Notes: generated by a model not told the origin, from the letters alone. A DNA stretch of 64,000 nucleotides from Caballeronia telluris (GCF_001544495.1 NZ_FCNZ02000013.1:149734-213733), one strand, 5' to 3'; numbered from the stretch's first letter, positions 1 through 8,584 are shown. Numbers and translations: made by a program.

Positions 1-254
1 ATTCGTCCGGCACTGACGATCAGCGTCGGTGCAAATATCGCAGCCATGACGCCAGGCATCGTGATCATCAGCCCCGCGACGCCCGGCTTCACACCGAGGT
101 CGTGTGCGATTTGCGGCAGCAGTCCGACAGGTAGAAATTCGGCGGTGACAAACGCGAAGGCGCTGACCGCGACGGCCAGGACGGAAAGCCATTGACGCAA
201 CGAAGTGGGACTGTCGTGCAACGACGCGTGCGTGGTGGGCGAATCAATATGCAT
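1..254 (-). CDS. MFS transporter, N-terminal fragment (cut by window edge)
   Basis: This is the first 84 or so residues of an inner-membrane major facilitator protein read leftwards off the window. After a hydrophilic N-terminus (MHIDSPTTHA...) comes a first membrane helix with the pattern FVTAEFLPVGLLPQIA, followed by GVAGLMITMPGVMAAIFAP. The (T)xEFLPVGLLP pattern is typical of the AraJ/sugar-efflux branch of drug:H+ antiporters. The ATG at 254 lacks a clear Shine-Dalgarno sequence. An inverted repeat GGACAC/GTGTCC lies directly upstream and may be an operator. The substrate cannot be told, and its position after the cat/benE genes does not prove a role in aromatic transport. Confidence 0.75.
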   Translation of the reverse strand, partial: MHIDSPTTHASLHDSPTSLRQWLSVLAVAVSAFAFVTAEFLPVGLLPQIAHDLGVKPGVAGLMITMPGVMAAIFAPTLIVSAGR

Positions 255-256
255 GG

Positions 257-281
257 GGACACGGGTTCTAAATTAGTGTCC
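257..281. promoter_or_regulatory. Inverted repeat upstream of the MFS gene, possible operator
   Basis: GGACAC (257-262) and GTGTCC (276-281) form a perfect 6-bp inverted repeat separated by 13 bases; the partly overlapping CTAAATTAG (268-276) is itself palindromic. The repeat sits immediately before the start of the leftward MFS gene, where an operator would be expected. No regulator gene adjoins it inside the window. Confidence 0.3.
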
Positions 282-404
282 GACAGGTTAAGACGGGCGC
301 GATATGAGAAAAAGGGGCGTGCACGGAACACAGTTACCAGCCTACGCGAACAATACGAATCGTCCTCGGCGCCCGAAGACGCGCCTGTGTAGCGTTCCGA
401 CGTG

Positions 405-692
405 TCATCGGCTCCGCTTGCCGCTGCCGAACACGAGGTACGCCAACGTCCCAAGCACGATGCCCCAGAATGCCGAACCGAGACCCAGAAAGCTCATGTT
501 CGAGGCCGTCGCGATAAACGTGAGGAACGACGCCTCCCGATGCGCCTCGTCCTGCACCAGCCCCGCAATGTTGGTCGCGAGCGGGCCGGCGTAGGAGATG
601 ATGACGGCAAGCAGCCCGGCAGTAACCGCCGACACGGACCAGCGCCCTTTCCGGGCGGCAGACACCGCAGTCCCTTCCGCATCCGGACCCAT
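405..692 (-). pseudogene. benE: benE remnant: benzoate/H+ symporter with large in-frame internal deletion
   Basis: The 95-codon frame joins the two ends of a BenE-family benzoate:proton symporter, normally about 390-400 residues with about 12 membrane helices. Residues 17-37 (RWSVSAVTAGLLAVIISYAG) look like the first BenE helix. From about residue 45, the segment with REASFLTFIATASNMSF and LGLGSAFWGIVLGTLAY looks like the last helix region near the BenE C-terminus. About 300 residues between them are missing without loss of frame. Start and stop codons are intact, so it could still be translated, but not as a working transporter. It lies 18 bp after catC, where benE fits the catBC operon. The call rests on remembered family features, not on an alignment. 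Confidence 0.65.
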
Positions 693-710
693 GGCGCCCG
701 CGTGCAGCTT

Positions 711-989
711 TTAGCGGATAGACGACGGATGACGTGCAAGGGCCGTCACCTTCATCGTCATATACGGGAACAAAGGCAGACCAGAAAGGATGGTGTGCAG
801 TTCGTCGTGCGAGTCGACGTCGAAGACGCTGTAGTTCGCATATTCACCGACGACGCGATGCAGTTGCTGCCACTTGCCCTGCCGTTGAAGCTCCTGCGAG
901 TAGGCCTTTTCGCGTGCCTTGATTTCATCGGCCTGAGCAGCGGGCATGTCGTGCGGCAGGTTCACATCCATTCTCACCAGATAAAGCAT
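711..989 (-). CDS. catC: Muconolactone delta-isomerase
   Basis: CatC isomerises (+)-muconolactone to beta-ketoadipate enol-lactone in the cytoplasm, the third step of the catechol ortho pathway. The 92-residue product has the usual length (about 90-96) and the family opening MLYLVRMDVNLPHDM, followed by the A-(D/E)-x-I-K-A-R-E-K-A-Y-S helix and the GKWQQLHRVVGEYANYSVFDV strand region. It follows catB by 45 bp on the same strand and precedes the benE remnant, forming catB-catC-benE'. An AGGAG-like ribosome site precedes the ATG. Confidence 0.95.
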   Translation of the reverse strand: MLYLVRMDVNLPHDMPAAQADEIKAREKAYSQELQRQGKWQQLHRVVGEYANYSVFDVDSHDELHTILSGLPLFPYMTMKVTALARHPSSIR

Positions 990-1034
990 GATTCTCCTCC
1001 AGAAAAGGGTTGGTAATGCGTCGCGCGGGTGCGC

Positions 1035-2162
1035 TCAAACGTTCTTGTCGCGACGATAGAAGGCGAGCTTATCCTCGTCTATCTGCAGACCCAGGCCCGG
1101 TCCGTCCGTCAAATGCAGGTCGAAGTCACGGTACTGGGGGCGCGCAGTAACGATGTCGTCCTTCAGCAGGAGCGGTCCGAACAGTTCGGTACCCCAGGCG
1201 AGTTGCGGCAACGCGCTGAAGCCGTGCGCCGACGCGATCGACCCGATGCTGCCTTCGAGCATCGTGCCGCCGTACAGCGACACACCGGCTGCATCCGCGA
1301 TGGCGGCGACGCGCATCATCCCGTAGATGCCGCCGGACTTGGCGATCTTCAATGCAAACACGTCCGCGCATGCGTGGCGCACGAGTTCAAGCGCGTCCTC
1401 GGGCCCTGTCACGGCTTCGTCGGCCATGATCGGCACGATGAAACGCGATGCAAGTCTCGCAAGCGCTCCGCGCTGCTCGCGCGGCGTGGGTTGCTCGATC
1501 AGGTCGATGCCGGCAGCTTCCAGCGCCTCGATTCCGAGCGCTGCGTCGACCTCGTTCCAGGCCTGATTCACGTCCACGGTGACCTTGGCGCGGTCGCCGA
1601 GCGCGGCCTTGATCGTCGATACGTGCGCGACGTCGTCGCGAACGCTGCGCCGGCCGATCTTCAGCTTGAACGTATTATGCCGGCGTTCGGCGAGAAGCAT
1701 TTCCGCTTCCTCGATGTCGCGTTGGGTATCGCCGCTTGCGAGCGTCCAGAGAACCGGAAGCGTCTTGCGAACGGCGCCGCCAAGCAGCGTCGAGACCGGA
1801 ACGCCCAAGCGCTTGCCCTGCGCGTCGAGCAAAGCCGTCTCGATCGCGCATTTCGCGAACCGGTTGCCGCGCGCGATCTTGTTCAGCTTGAGCATCGCGC
1901 CGTTGACATTGGTCGAATCCAGGCCGACGAGCGCAGGTGCAAGGTAAGTGTCGATGGTCAGCTTGATGCCTTCGGGACTCTCGTCGCCGTACGACAGGCC
2001 ACCGATCGTCGTGGCTTCGCCAATACCTTCGATGCCATCGCTCGAATGCAGACGGACGATGACCAGGGTTTGTTGCTGCATCGTCGCCATGGCTAGCTGA
2101 TGCGCGCGAATGGTCGGGAGGTCAACCAGAATCGCTTCGACGGAGGTAATTTGGGGGTTCAT
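1035..2162 (-). CDS. catB: Muconate cycloisomerase
   Basis: CatB lactonises cis,cis-muconate to muconolactone. The 375-residue protein has an enolase-superfamily capping domain (about 1-125) and a TIM-barrel domain. Visible catalytic residues are the KxK motif in FKLKIG (Lys167/Lys169), metal ligands Asp198 (DVNQAW), Glu223 (LIEQPTP) and Asp248 (MADEA), and Lys272 (LKIAKSGG). The ATG at 2162 (MNPQITSVEAILVDLPTIRA) was chosen over an upstream in-frame start at 2246, because homologues begin this way and because the upstream start would overlap a CatR-type box at 2245-2259. That box implies that catB has its own promoter although catR lies upstream on the same strand. Confidence 0.95.
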   Translation of the reverse strand: MNPQITSVEAILVDLPTIRAHQLAMATMQQQTLVIVRLHSSDGIEGIGEATTIGGLSYGDESPEGIKLTIDTYLAPALVGLDSTNVNGAMLKLNKIARGNRFAKCAIETALLDAQGKRLGVPVSTLLGGAVRKTLPVLWTLASGDTQRDIEEAEMLLAERRHNTFKLKIGRRSVRDDVAHVSTIKAALGDRAKVTVDVNQAWNEVDAALGIEALEAAGIDLIEQPTPREQRGALARLASRFIVPIMADEAVTGPEDALELVRHACADVFALKIAKSGGIYGMMRVAAIADAAGVSLYGGTMLEGSIGSIASAHGFSALPQLAWGTELFGPLLLKDDIVTARPQYRDFDLHLTDGPGLGLQIDEDKLAFYRRDKNV

Positions 2163-2244
2163 ACCTGAAATGGCGGAGTGGATGGGTTGCTGAAGTATTG
2201 CGCGCCCGAGAATCGGCTGTCCAACACCATCGACGTCTAGTGCC

Positions 2245-2259
2245 ATACCTTCGAGGTAT
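2245..2259 (-). promoter_or_regulatory. Candidate CatR/BenM-type operator before catB
   Basis: ATACCTTCGAGGTAT fits the ATAC-N7-GTAT dyad described for the LysR-type regulators BenM and CatM. It lies 83 bp upstream of the catB start, between catR and catB. Its left half, ATACCTTC, is identical to that of the box before catA at 3290. Confidence 0.6.
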
Positions 2260-2267
2260 GAGAGACC

Positions 2268-3191
2268 TCACCGCCCCTGCTCGGTACGGGGCGCATAGGG
2301 AATACGCTCCTCCTCGTACAGCCGGTAAATGAGTTCGAGCATCTCCCGAATATCGCGCGACTCGTCGAGCGCACGCATGCTCATGATGATGGGCGATACC
2401 AGCGTCGGGTCGTCCAGTTCCTTGTAGCTCACATCGTCGCGCTTCAGGCCGTACACGCTGCTCGGCACGATGGAAATGCCCTCCCCCGCTGCCACGAGCC
2501 CCAGCGCAATCTGCAACTCGCGTACTTCGTAGATCCGGCGCGGCTTCAGCGCGCGGTCCTGAAATGCCGAGAGCACCTGGTCCGCATAACTGGGACGCGG
2601 CGTCTTCGGGAAGATGATCAGGGTCTCGTTGATCAGGTCGCGAAGGGCCAGGACGGGCTTGATGAGCGAAAGCGGATGGCCGACCGGAAGTGCCACGATC
2701 ATCTTCTCCTCGCGGAGAATCACGCGTCGGATGTTCGCATCCTCGAGCCGGATACGACCGAAACCCACGTCGATGCGGCCGTCCTTGAGCGCCCGGATCT
2801 GGTCCATCGTCGACATCTCGTGGAGGCTGAGTTCGACCGTGGTGTTCTCGTCGCGAAAACGCCGGATGATCTTCGGCAGCATTCCATACAGCGTAGAACC
2901 CACGAAACCGACAGAGAGACTGCGTTCGATATTGCCCACGCGCCTTGTCATCGATTCGAGTTCGGCGGTCTGCGCCAGCAACTGAACGGCATGCGAATAG
3001 AAGAACTTGCCCGTCTCCGTGAGCTTCAACGGGCGTGAATTGCGCTCGAAGAGTTGAACGCCGAGCGTCTCTTCGAGTTGCTGTATCTGACGGCTCAACG
3101 GCGGCTGGGCGATGTGCAGCCGCTGCGCCGCGCGCGTGAAATTGCGTTCTTCCGCCACCGCGACGAAATATCGAAGATGCCGCAACTCCAT
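2268..3191 (-). CDS. catR: LysR-type regulator of catechol/benzoate degradation
   Basis: This 307-residue LysR-type regulator has the usual N-terminal winged helix-turn-helix (ELRHLRYFVAVAEERNFTRA, then RLHIAQPPLSRQIQQLE) and an effector-binding domain from about residue 90. Its place, divergent from catA and directly upstream of catB, matches CatR/CatM, which activates cat genes with cis,cis-muconate; BenM-like response to benzoate as well is possible. The ATG at 3191 follows a GGAGGT-like ribosome site (CCAGGAGGTATTGAG on the minus strand). Two ATAC-N7-G(T/C)AT boxes at 2245 and 3290 are its likely targets. Effector specificity is inferred from context. Confidence 0.88.
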   Translation of the reverse strand: MELRHLRYFVAVAEERNFTRAAQRLHIAQPPLSRQIQQLEETLGVQLFERNSRPLKLTETGKFFYSHAVQLLAQTAELESMTRRVGNIERSLSVGFVGSTLYGMLPKIIRRFRDENTTVELSLHEMSTMDQIRALKDGRIDVGFGRIRLEDANIRRVILREEKMIVALPVGHPLSLIKPVLALRDLINETLIIFPKTPRPSYADQVLSAFQDRALKPRRIYEVRELQIALGLVAAGEGISIVPSSVYGLKRDDVSYKELDDPTLVSPIIMSMRALDESRDIREMLELIYRLYEEERIPYAPRTEQGR

Positions 3192-3289
3192 CTCAATACC
3201 TCCTGGATATAGCCCGATACTAAATCAGTGTTGGACTGGCCTTTCGGACGTCCATTATCCTGCTTTCACGCTCTGATTCACCACCGATT

Positions 3290-3304
3290 ATACCTTCTGA
3301 GCAT
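3290..3304 (+). promoter_or_regulatory. Candidate CatR-type operator before catA-benABCD
   Basis: ATACCTTCTGAGCAT matches the ATAC-N7-GTAT box except for one base in the right half, and shares its first eight bases with the box before catB. It lies 66-80 bp upstream of the catA start in the catR-catA divergent region, a plausible activator position. Confidence 0.5.
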
Positions 3305-3369
3305 ACAGAGACCGGTGCTGAAGCAAGGGTTAACCCCCACCAGAAAACAGTGAGATTCAGGAGCAGACA

Positions 3370-4305
3370 ATGAACGTGAAAGTGTTCGAAACGAAGGAAG
3401 TGCAGGACCTGCTGAAGGCCGCTGCCAACCTCGGGAGCCAGGACGGCAATGCCCGCGCGAAGCAGATCGTTCATCGACTGCTCGGCGATCTGTTCAAGGC
3501 CATCGACGACCTCGACATCACGCCCGATGAAATCTGGGCCGGCGTCCACTATTTCAACAAGCTCGGCCAGGACGGCGAAGCGGCGTTGCTCGCCGCAGGT
3601 CTTGGTCTGGAGAAGTACCTCGACGTTCGCATGGATGCCGCCGACCGTGAAGCTGAGATCACCGGCGGCACGCCGCGCACGATCGAAGGGCCGCTGTATG
3701 TCGCCGGTGCGCCGGAGCGCGATGGCGTATCAAGGATCGACAGCGATCCGGACGCGGAGTCCGGCCCGCTGATCATCCGCGGCACCGTGACCGGCCCGGA
3801 CGGCAAGCCCGTCGCTAATGCGCTCGTCGAATGCTGGCACGCCAACTCCAAGGGCTTCTATTCGCACTTCGACCCGACCGGCGCGCAGACCGACTTCAAC
3901 CTGCGCGGCGCAGTCAAGACCGGTGCCGACGGCAAGTACGAATTCCGCACGCTCATGCCGGTGGGCTACGGCTGCCCGCCGCAGGGCGCGACCCAGCAAC
4001 TGCTGGACACGCTCGCCCGCCACGGCAACCGTCCCGCGCACGTGCACTTCTTCGTCAGCGCCGACTCGTGCCGCAAGCTGACGACGCAAATCAACATCGA
4101 GGGCGACCCGCTGATCTGGGACGACTTCGCCTACGCCACCCGCGAGGACCTGATCCCGCCGGTGGTCGAAAAGAGCGGCGGCACGGCGCTCGGCCTGAAG
4201 GCCGATGCCTACAAGGAAATCGAGTTCAACATCGAGTTGACTCCGCTGGTTCAGGGCAAGGACAACCAGCTCGTCCATCGCCTGCGCGCATCGGCCACGG
4301 CGTAA
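3370..4305 (+). CDS. catA: Catechol 1,2-dioxygenase
   Basis: CatA is a non-haem Fe(III) intradiol dioxygenase that cleaves catechol to cis,cis-muconate. The 311-residue protein has the N-terminal helical dimerisation domain (about 1-100) and the beta-sandwich catalytic domain. The four iron ligands are in place: Tyr164 (SKGFYSHFD), Tyr200 (MPVGYGCPP), His224 and His226 (RPAHVHFFV), the same numbering as in characterised enzymes. The ATG at 3370 follows AGGAGCAG. It is first in a rightward run catA-benABCD-ridA, so ring cleavage and upstream benzoate oxidation are probably co-transcribed from the CatR-controlled promoter. Confidence 0.97.
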   Translation: MNVKVFETKEVQDLLKAAANLGSQDGNARAKQIVHRLLGDLFKAIDDLDITPDEIWAGVHYFNKLGQDGEAALLAAGLGLEKYLDVRMDAADREAEITGGTPRTIEGPLYVAGAPERDGVSRIDSDPDAESGPLIIRGTVTGPDGKPVANALVECWHANSKGFYSHFDPTGAQTDFNLRGAVKTGADGKYEFRTLMPVGYGCPPQGATQQLLDTLARHGNRPAHVHFFVSADSCRKLTTQINIEGDPLIWDDFAYATREDLIPPVVEKSGGTALGLKADAYKEIEFNIELTPLVQGKDNQLVHRLRASATA

Positions 4306-4416
4306 CGGCTCGCAGCGGCGGCGCTGTCGCAACACGGCCGCCGCTCAATTCGTCGCAAGATTCTTTCACACCGATGCAAGGGCTCCATGACTGGAGCACG
4401 CATAGGGAGAGCACAC

Positions 4417-5775
4417 ATGTCCGCCATTATCGACAAAGCCAGGCAGCTGGATGAATTGCTGCACACCGCCGTTCAGGATGACAAGCAGGCAGGCGTATTC
4501 CGTTGCCGCCGCGACATCTTCACCAACGCCGACTTGTTCGAACTGGAGATGAAACACATCTTCGAGAGCAACTGGGTGTATCTCGCGCACGAAAGCCAGC
4601 TTGCCAACAACAACGACTACTACACCACGTGGATCGGCCGTCAGCCCGTGGTCGTCACCCGCGACAAGACCGGCGAACTGCACGCGGTCATCAACGCCTG
4701 CGCGCACAAGGGTGCGATGCTGTGCCGTCGCAAGCATGGCAACAAGGGCAGCTTCACCTGTCCGTTCCACGGCTGGACTTTCTCCAACGCGGGAAAGCTG
4801 CTGAAAGTGAAGGACAACAAGACGACCGAATATCCGGTGCAGTTCAATACGCACGGCTCGCATGACCTGAAGAAGGTCCCGCGCTTCCAGAGCTATCGCG
4901 GCTTTCTGTTCGGCAGCCTCAACCCGGACGCGATGCCGCTGGAAGACTACCTCGGCGAAACCAGGGTCATCATCGACCAGATCGTCGACCAGGCTCCGGA
5001 AGGGCTCGAAGTGCTGCGCGGCAATTCCTCGTACGTCTACGACGGCAACTGGAAGATGCAGATGGAAAACGGCTGCGACGGCTATCACGTCAGCACCGTG
5101 CACTGGAACTACGCCGCGACGATGGACCGGCGCAAGGTCGACGGCACCAAGGCGGTGGATGCGAACAGCTGGAGCAAGTCGGTCGCCGGCGTCTACGGGT
5201 TCGAACACGGCCACATGTTGTTGTGGACCAAGACGATGAATCCGGAAGTGCGGCCGGTCTATCAATACCGCGATGAAATCAAGGCGCGCGTCGGCGAAGT
5301 CAAGTCGGAATTCATCGTCAATCAGACGCGAAACCTGTGCCTGTATCCGAACGTGTTCCTGATGGACCAGTTCAGCACGCAGATCCGCGTGATCCGTCCG
5401 ATCAGCGTCGACAAGACCGAAGTCACCATCTTCTGCTTTGCCCCGAAGGGCGAGAGCGCCGACGACCGCGCCACCCGTATCCGTCAATACGAAGACTTCT
5501 TCAACGTCTCGGGCATGGGTACCGCCGATGACCTCGAGGAATTCCGCGCTTGCCAGAACGGCTATGCCGGCACCACCGCGCTGTGGAACGACCTTTCGCG
5601 CGGCGCGCCGCTGTGGGTCGACGGCCCGGACGAGAATGCGAAGAACATGGGTCTCAAGCCGGTCATCTCGGGCGAGCGCAGCGAAGACGAAGGCCTCTTC
5701 GTCTGCCAGCACGAATACTGGGTGCACGTGATGCGCGGCGCGCTGAAAAGGGAACAAGAGGAGGCGCTGCCATGA
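4417..5775 (+). CDS. benA: Benzoate 1,2-dioxygenase, large (alpha) subunit
   Basis: BenA is the catalytic subunit of the Rieske non-haem iron dioxygenase that converts benzoate to 1,2-dihydroxycyclohexa-3,5-diene-1-carboxylate. The 452-residue protein carries the Rieske motif Cys95-x-His97-x17-Cys115-x2-His118 and, in the C-terminal half, the mononuclear iron region [14 protein letters not shown]. The start at 4417 ([10 protein letters not shown]) was chosen over an in-frame ATG at 4387 because AGGGAGA lies at the right distance before it. Its stop overlaps the benB start (ATGA), indicating translational coupling. The gap to catA is 111 bp, with no obvious terminator or CatR box. Confidence 0.97.
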   Translation: MSAIIDKARQLDELLHTAVQDDKQAGVFRCRRDIFTNADLFELEMKHIFESNWVYLAHESQLANNNDYYTTWIGRQPVVVTRDKTGELHAVINACAHKGAMLCRRKHGNKGSFTCPFHGWTFSNAGKLLKVKDNKTTEYPVQFNTHGSHDLKKVPRFQSYRGFLFGSLNPDAMPLEDYLGETRVIIDQIVDQAPEGLEVLRGNSSYVYDGNWKMQMENGCDGYHVSTVHWNYAATMDRRKVDGTKAVDANSWSKSVAGVYGFEHGHMLLWTKTMNPEVRPVYQYRDEIKARVGEVKSEFIVNQTRNLCLYPNVFLMDQFSTQIRVIRPISVDKTEVTIFCFAPKGESADDRATRIRQYEDFFNVSGMGTADDLEEFRACQNGYAGTTALWNDLSRGAPLWVDGPDENAKNMGLKPVISGERSEDEGLFVCQHEYWVHVMRGALKREQEEALP

Positions 5776-6260
5776 GCCACGACTACCAGACAATCTGCGC
5801 CGCGCTGTACCGCGAAGCGCGCCTGCTCGATGACCGCCAGTGGGACGAGTGGCTTGCCTGCTATACCGAGGACGTCACCTACTGGATGCCGGCGTGGGAC
5901 GACGACGACCAGATCACCGACGACCACGAGAGCCAGATCTCGTTGATGTATTACCCGGACCGTGGCGGCCTGGAAGACCGGGTGTTTCGCATCAAGACCG
6001 AGCGCAGCGGAGCTTCGATGCCCGAACCGCGGACGAGCCACAACGTCACCAACGTGGAAGTGCTGGCCGAGCGCGACAACGAAGTGGACGTTCGCTACAA
6101 CTTCAACACGCTCAATCACCGGTACAAGGCCACCGATCATTTCTTCGGCACGATGTTCGTCACCTTGCGAAAGGTCGACGAGGCCCTCTTGATTGCGAGC
6201 AAGAGAATCGTGCTGAAGAACGACTACATCCGCCAGGTGCTCGACGTCTATCACGTCTGA
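5772..6260 (+). CDS. benB: Benzoate 1,2-dioxygenase, small (beta) subunit
   Basis: This is the structural beta subunit of the BenAB terminal oxygenase, a SnoaL-like/NTF2-fold protein with no metal site. It is 162 residues long, usual for the family, with the recognisable [16 protein letters not shown] and [14 protein letters not shown] segments near the N-terminus. The ATG overlaps the benA stop by four bases, and GAGGAGG lies just upstream within benA. It ends 40 bp before benC. Confidence 0.96.
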   Translation: MSHDYQTICAALYREARLLDDRQWDEWLACYTEDVTYWMPAWDDDDQITDDHESQISLMYYPDRGGLEDRVFRIKTERSGASMPEPRTSHNVTNVEVLAERDNEVDVRYNFNTLNHRYKATDHFFGTMFVTLRKVDEALLIASKRIVLKNDYIRQVLDVYHV

Positions 6261-6300
6261 TATCGCCATCGGCAGGACACTGGAAGCAGAGGAGACACAC

Positions 6301-7323
6301 ATGTCGAGCTACAACGTTGCACTGAATTTCGAAGACGGCGTGACCCGCTTCGTCGCATGCAAGCCGGGCGAGAAGGTGCTTGATGCCGCCTTTCGCGCGA
6401 AGATCAACCTGCCGATGGATTGCTCCGACGGCGTGTGCGGCACCTGCAAGTGCCGCGCCGAAAGCGGCAGCTACGACCTCGGCGACGAGTACATCGAAGA
6501 CGCGCTGAGCGAGGACGAGAAAGATAGCGGCCTCGTGCTCACCTGCCAGATGGTGCCGCAAAGCGATTGCGTGATCGCCGTGCCGGCCTCTTCCACTGCG
6601 TGCAAGACCGAGCAGAGCCGGTTCGCCGCGACGGTGTCGAAGGTCGAACCGCACAACGATGCGGCCGTCGTGCTCGAACTGGAGGTCGATGCCACCGCAC
6701 CCGTCTTCCTGCCCGGCCAGTATGTGAACATCGATGTTCCGGAAAGCGGCCAGCATCGTTCGTATTCGTTCTCGTCGGGCCCGGGCCAGTCGAAAGTCAG
6801 CTTCCTGATCAAGCGGATTCCCGGCGGCGTGATGAGCACCTGGCTCGACTCCGCGCAGCCCGGCCACAAGCTGGAACTGACCGGCCCGCTCGGCAGTTTC
6901 TATCTGCGCGCCGTCGAGCGGCCGTTGCTGTTCCTCGCGGGCGGCACGGGCCTGGCGCCATTTCTCTCGATGCTGGAAGTCCTGGCTCGCACGGATTCGA
7001 AGCAGCAGGTCCACTTGATTTATGGCGTGACCCGCGACCTCGATCTGGTGCAGGTCGAGGAAATCGATGCGTACACGAAGAAGCTGCCGAATTTCAGCTA
7101 CGCCACGGTCATCGCCGATGCCGAGTCGAATCATCCGCGCAAGGGCTGGGTGACGCAGCACATCCCGGCCGACGCGTTGAACGATGGCGACGTCGACGTC
7201 TATCTGTGCGGGCCGCCGCCGATGGTCGATGCGGTACGCAAGCATTTCGACGACAACGGCGTGAAGCCCAACAGCTTCCACTACGAGAAGTTCACCCCCA
7301 ACGCAGCGCCGAGGACCGCATGA
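6301..7323 (+). CDS. benC: Benzoate 1,2-dioxygenase, electron-transfer reductase
   Basis: BenC passes electrons from NADH through FAD and a [2Fe-2S] centre to the BenAB oxygenase. The 340-residue protein is ordered as plant-type ferredoxin (about 1-95; Cys41, Cys46, Cys49 in CSDGVCGTC and Cys82), FAD-binding barrel (about 105-200, with HRSYSFSSG) and NAD-binding domain (about 205-335, with LFLAGGTGLAPF and YLCGPPPMVD). The start follows AGAGGAGAC. Its stop overlaps the benD start by four bases (ATGA). Confidence 0.97.
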   Translation: MSSYNVALNFEDGVTRFVACKPGEKVLDAAFRAKINLPMDCSDGVCGTCKCRAESGSYDLGDEYIEDALSEDEKDSGLVLTCQMVPQSDCVIAVPASSTACKTEQSRFAATVSKVEPHNDAAVVLELEVDATAPVFLPGQYVNIDVPESGQHRSYSFSSGPGQSKVSFLIKRIPGGVMSTWLDSAQPGHKLELTGPLGSFYLRAVERPLLFLAGGTGLAPFLSMLEVLARTDSKQQVHLIYGVTRDLDLVQVEEIDAYTKKLPNFSYATVIADAESNHPRKGWVTQHIPADALNDGDVDVYLCGPPPMVDAVRKHFDDNGVKPNSFHYEKFTPNAAPRTA

Positions 7324-8096
7324 ACACGCAACGATTCGCGGGCAAAGTCATGGTGGTGACCGGCGCGGCGCAGGGCATCGGCCGGGGCGTGGCGCTGGGT
7401 GCGGCCGCCGAGGGCGCCAGGGTGCTGTTCGTCGACCGCGCCGACTTCGTCTCCGAGGTCGCCGCCGAAGCCAAGGGCGCCGACACGGCCGGATTCGTCG
7501 CCGACCTCGAGACGTACGAAGGCGCGGCATCGGCGATGGCGTTCGCCGTGCGCGAGTTCGGCGGTATCGACATCCTGATCAACGGTGTCGGTGGCGCGAT
7601 CCGCATGCGTCCGTTCGCCGAATTCGAACCTGGGCAGATCGACGCCGAAATCCGCCGTTCGCTGATGCCGACGCTGTACGCGTGCCACGCGGTGTTGCCG
7701 CATCTGCTCGAGCGCGGGGGCGGGACCATCGTCAACGTCTCTTCGAACGCCACGCGCGGTATCCGGCGCGTGCCGTATTCGGCGGCGAAGGGCGGCGTCA
7801 ACGCGCTCACGCAGTCACTGGCGATGGAATACGCGGAACACAACGTCCGCGTGGTCGCCACCGCGCCGGGCGGGACCGACGCGCCTGCTCGCCGTGTCCC
7901 GCGCAACACCGCAGGCGACAACGAGCAGGAAAAGCGCTGGATGGGCGACGCGGTGAAACAGGTCACCGAATCGACCTTTTTCAAACGCTACGGCAGCATC
8001 GACGAACAGGTCGCGCCGATCCTCTTCCTCGCTTCGGATGAGGCGAGCTATATCACCGGCACGGTGTTGCCGGTCGCCGGTGGCGACAATGGCTAA
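7320..8096 (+). CDS. benD: cis-1,2-dihydroxycyclohexa-3,5-diene-1-carboxylate dehydrogenase
   Basis: BenD oxidises and decarboxylates the benzoate diol to catechol with NAD+. The 258-residue short-chain dehydrogenase shows the Rossmann motif VVTGAAQGIGRGVA (about 11-24), the NGVGG segment (a variant of NNAG), catalytic Ser in NVSSNATRG and the YSAAK Tyr/Lys pair (about residues 153-157). Translation is coupled to benC by a four-base overlap. It completes the benzoate-to-catechol module that feeds catA in the same operon. Confidence 0.96.
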   Translation: MNTQRFAGKVMVVTGAAQGIGRGVALGAAAEGARVLFVDRADFVSEVAAEAKGADTAGFVADLETYEGAASAMAFAVREFGGIDILINGVGGAIRMRPFAEFEPGQIDAEIRRSLMPTLYACHAVLPHLLERGGGTIVNVSSNATRGIRRVPYSAAKGGVNALTQSLAMEYAEHNVRVVATAPGGTDAPARRVPRNTAGDNEQEKRWMGDAVKQVTESTFFKRYGSIDEQVAPILFLASDEASYITGTVLPVAGGDNG

Positions 8097-8141
8097 GCCC
8101 TGTTCACACTCGCCATCGAACGCTTGCAGGAGGCTCATTCA

Positions 8142-8540
8142 ATGATCGAGCGCAAAGCCATCGTTCCCCCGGGAATGGAAGCCGTGTACGCGAAGATCCG
8201 CTACGCACCCGCGGTGAAGGTCGGCAGCACAATTTACGTGTCCGGCCAGATCGGCCGTGATGCGGCCATGCAACTGGTCGAAGGCCGCGAAGCGCAGATC
8301 GTCCAGGCTTTCGAGAACCTCAAGCGTGTTTTGGAAGCCGCGGACGCGTCGCTGAACGATGTAGTCGACCTGACCACGTTTCACACCGACATGCGCGACT
8401 TGCCGTTGTTCATGCGGGTGCGTGACCGCTATCTCACGGCGCATCCGCTGCCGGCGTGGACGGCGGTGGGCGCGCACATGCTGGGCGGTGCAGCGGGCTA
8501 CATCGTTGAAATCAAGGCGGTCGCGGTATTGCCCGAGTAG
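8142..8540 (+). CDS. RidA/YjgF-family protein at the end of the ben operon
   Basis: This 132-residue protein belongs to the RidA (YjgF/YER057c/UK114) family. Members of the RidA subgroup hydrolyse reactive enamine/imine intermediates; others lack deaminase activity. The family pattern is seen in VGSTIYVSGQIG, in AFENLKRVLEAADASLNDVV and in the C-terminal YIVEIKAVAVLP. The C-terminal Arg-x-x-x-E usually found in active RidA deaminases is not obvious (LPLFMRVRDRYLTAHPLPAW), so activity is uncertain. AGGAGG at 8128-8133 supports the ATG at 8142. It is 45 bp after benD and before a terminator-like hairpin, so it probably belongs to the catA-benABCD transcript. Confidence 0.88.
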   Translation: MIERKAIVPPGMEAVYAKIRYAPAVKVGSTIYVSGQIGRDAAMQLVEGREAQIVQAFENLKRVLEAADASLNDVVDLTTFHTDMRDLPLFMRVRDRYLTAHPLPAWTAVGAHMLGGAAGYIVEIKAVAVLPE

Positions 8541-8564
8541 AAATCATCGTCATCAGAAAAAGAA

Positions 8565-8584
8565 AAGCCGGCCAAAGCCGGCTT
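8565..8584. terminator. Hairpin after the ben operon
   Basis: AAGCCGGC and GCCGGCTT pair with a four-base loop, 24 bases after the RidA-family stop. The T-run is weak on the plus strand but good on the minus strand (flanking TTTTCTTTTT), so it may act in both directions. Confidence 0.6.
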
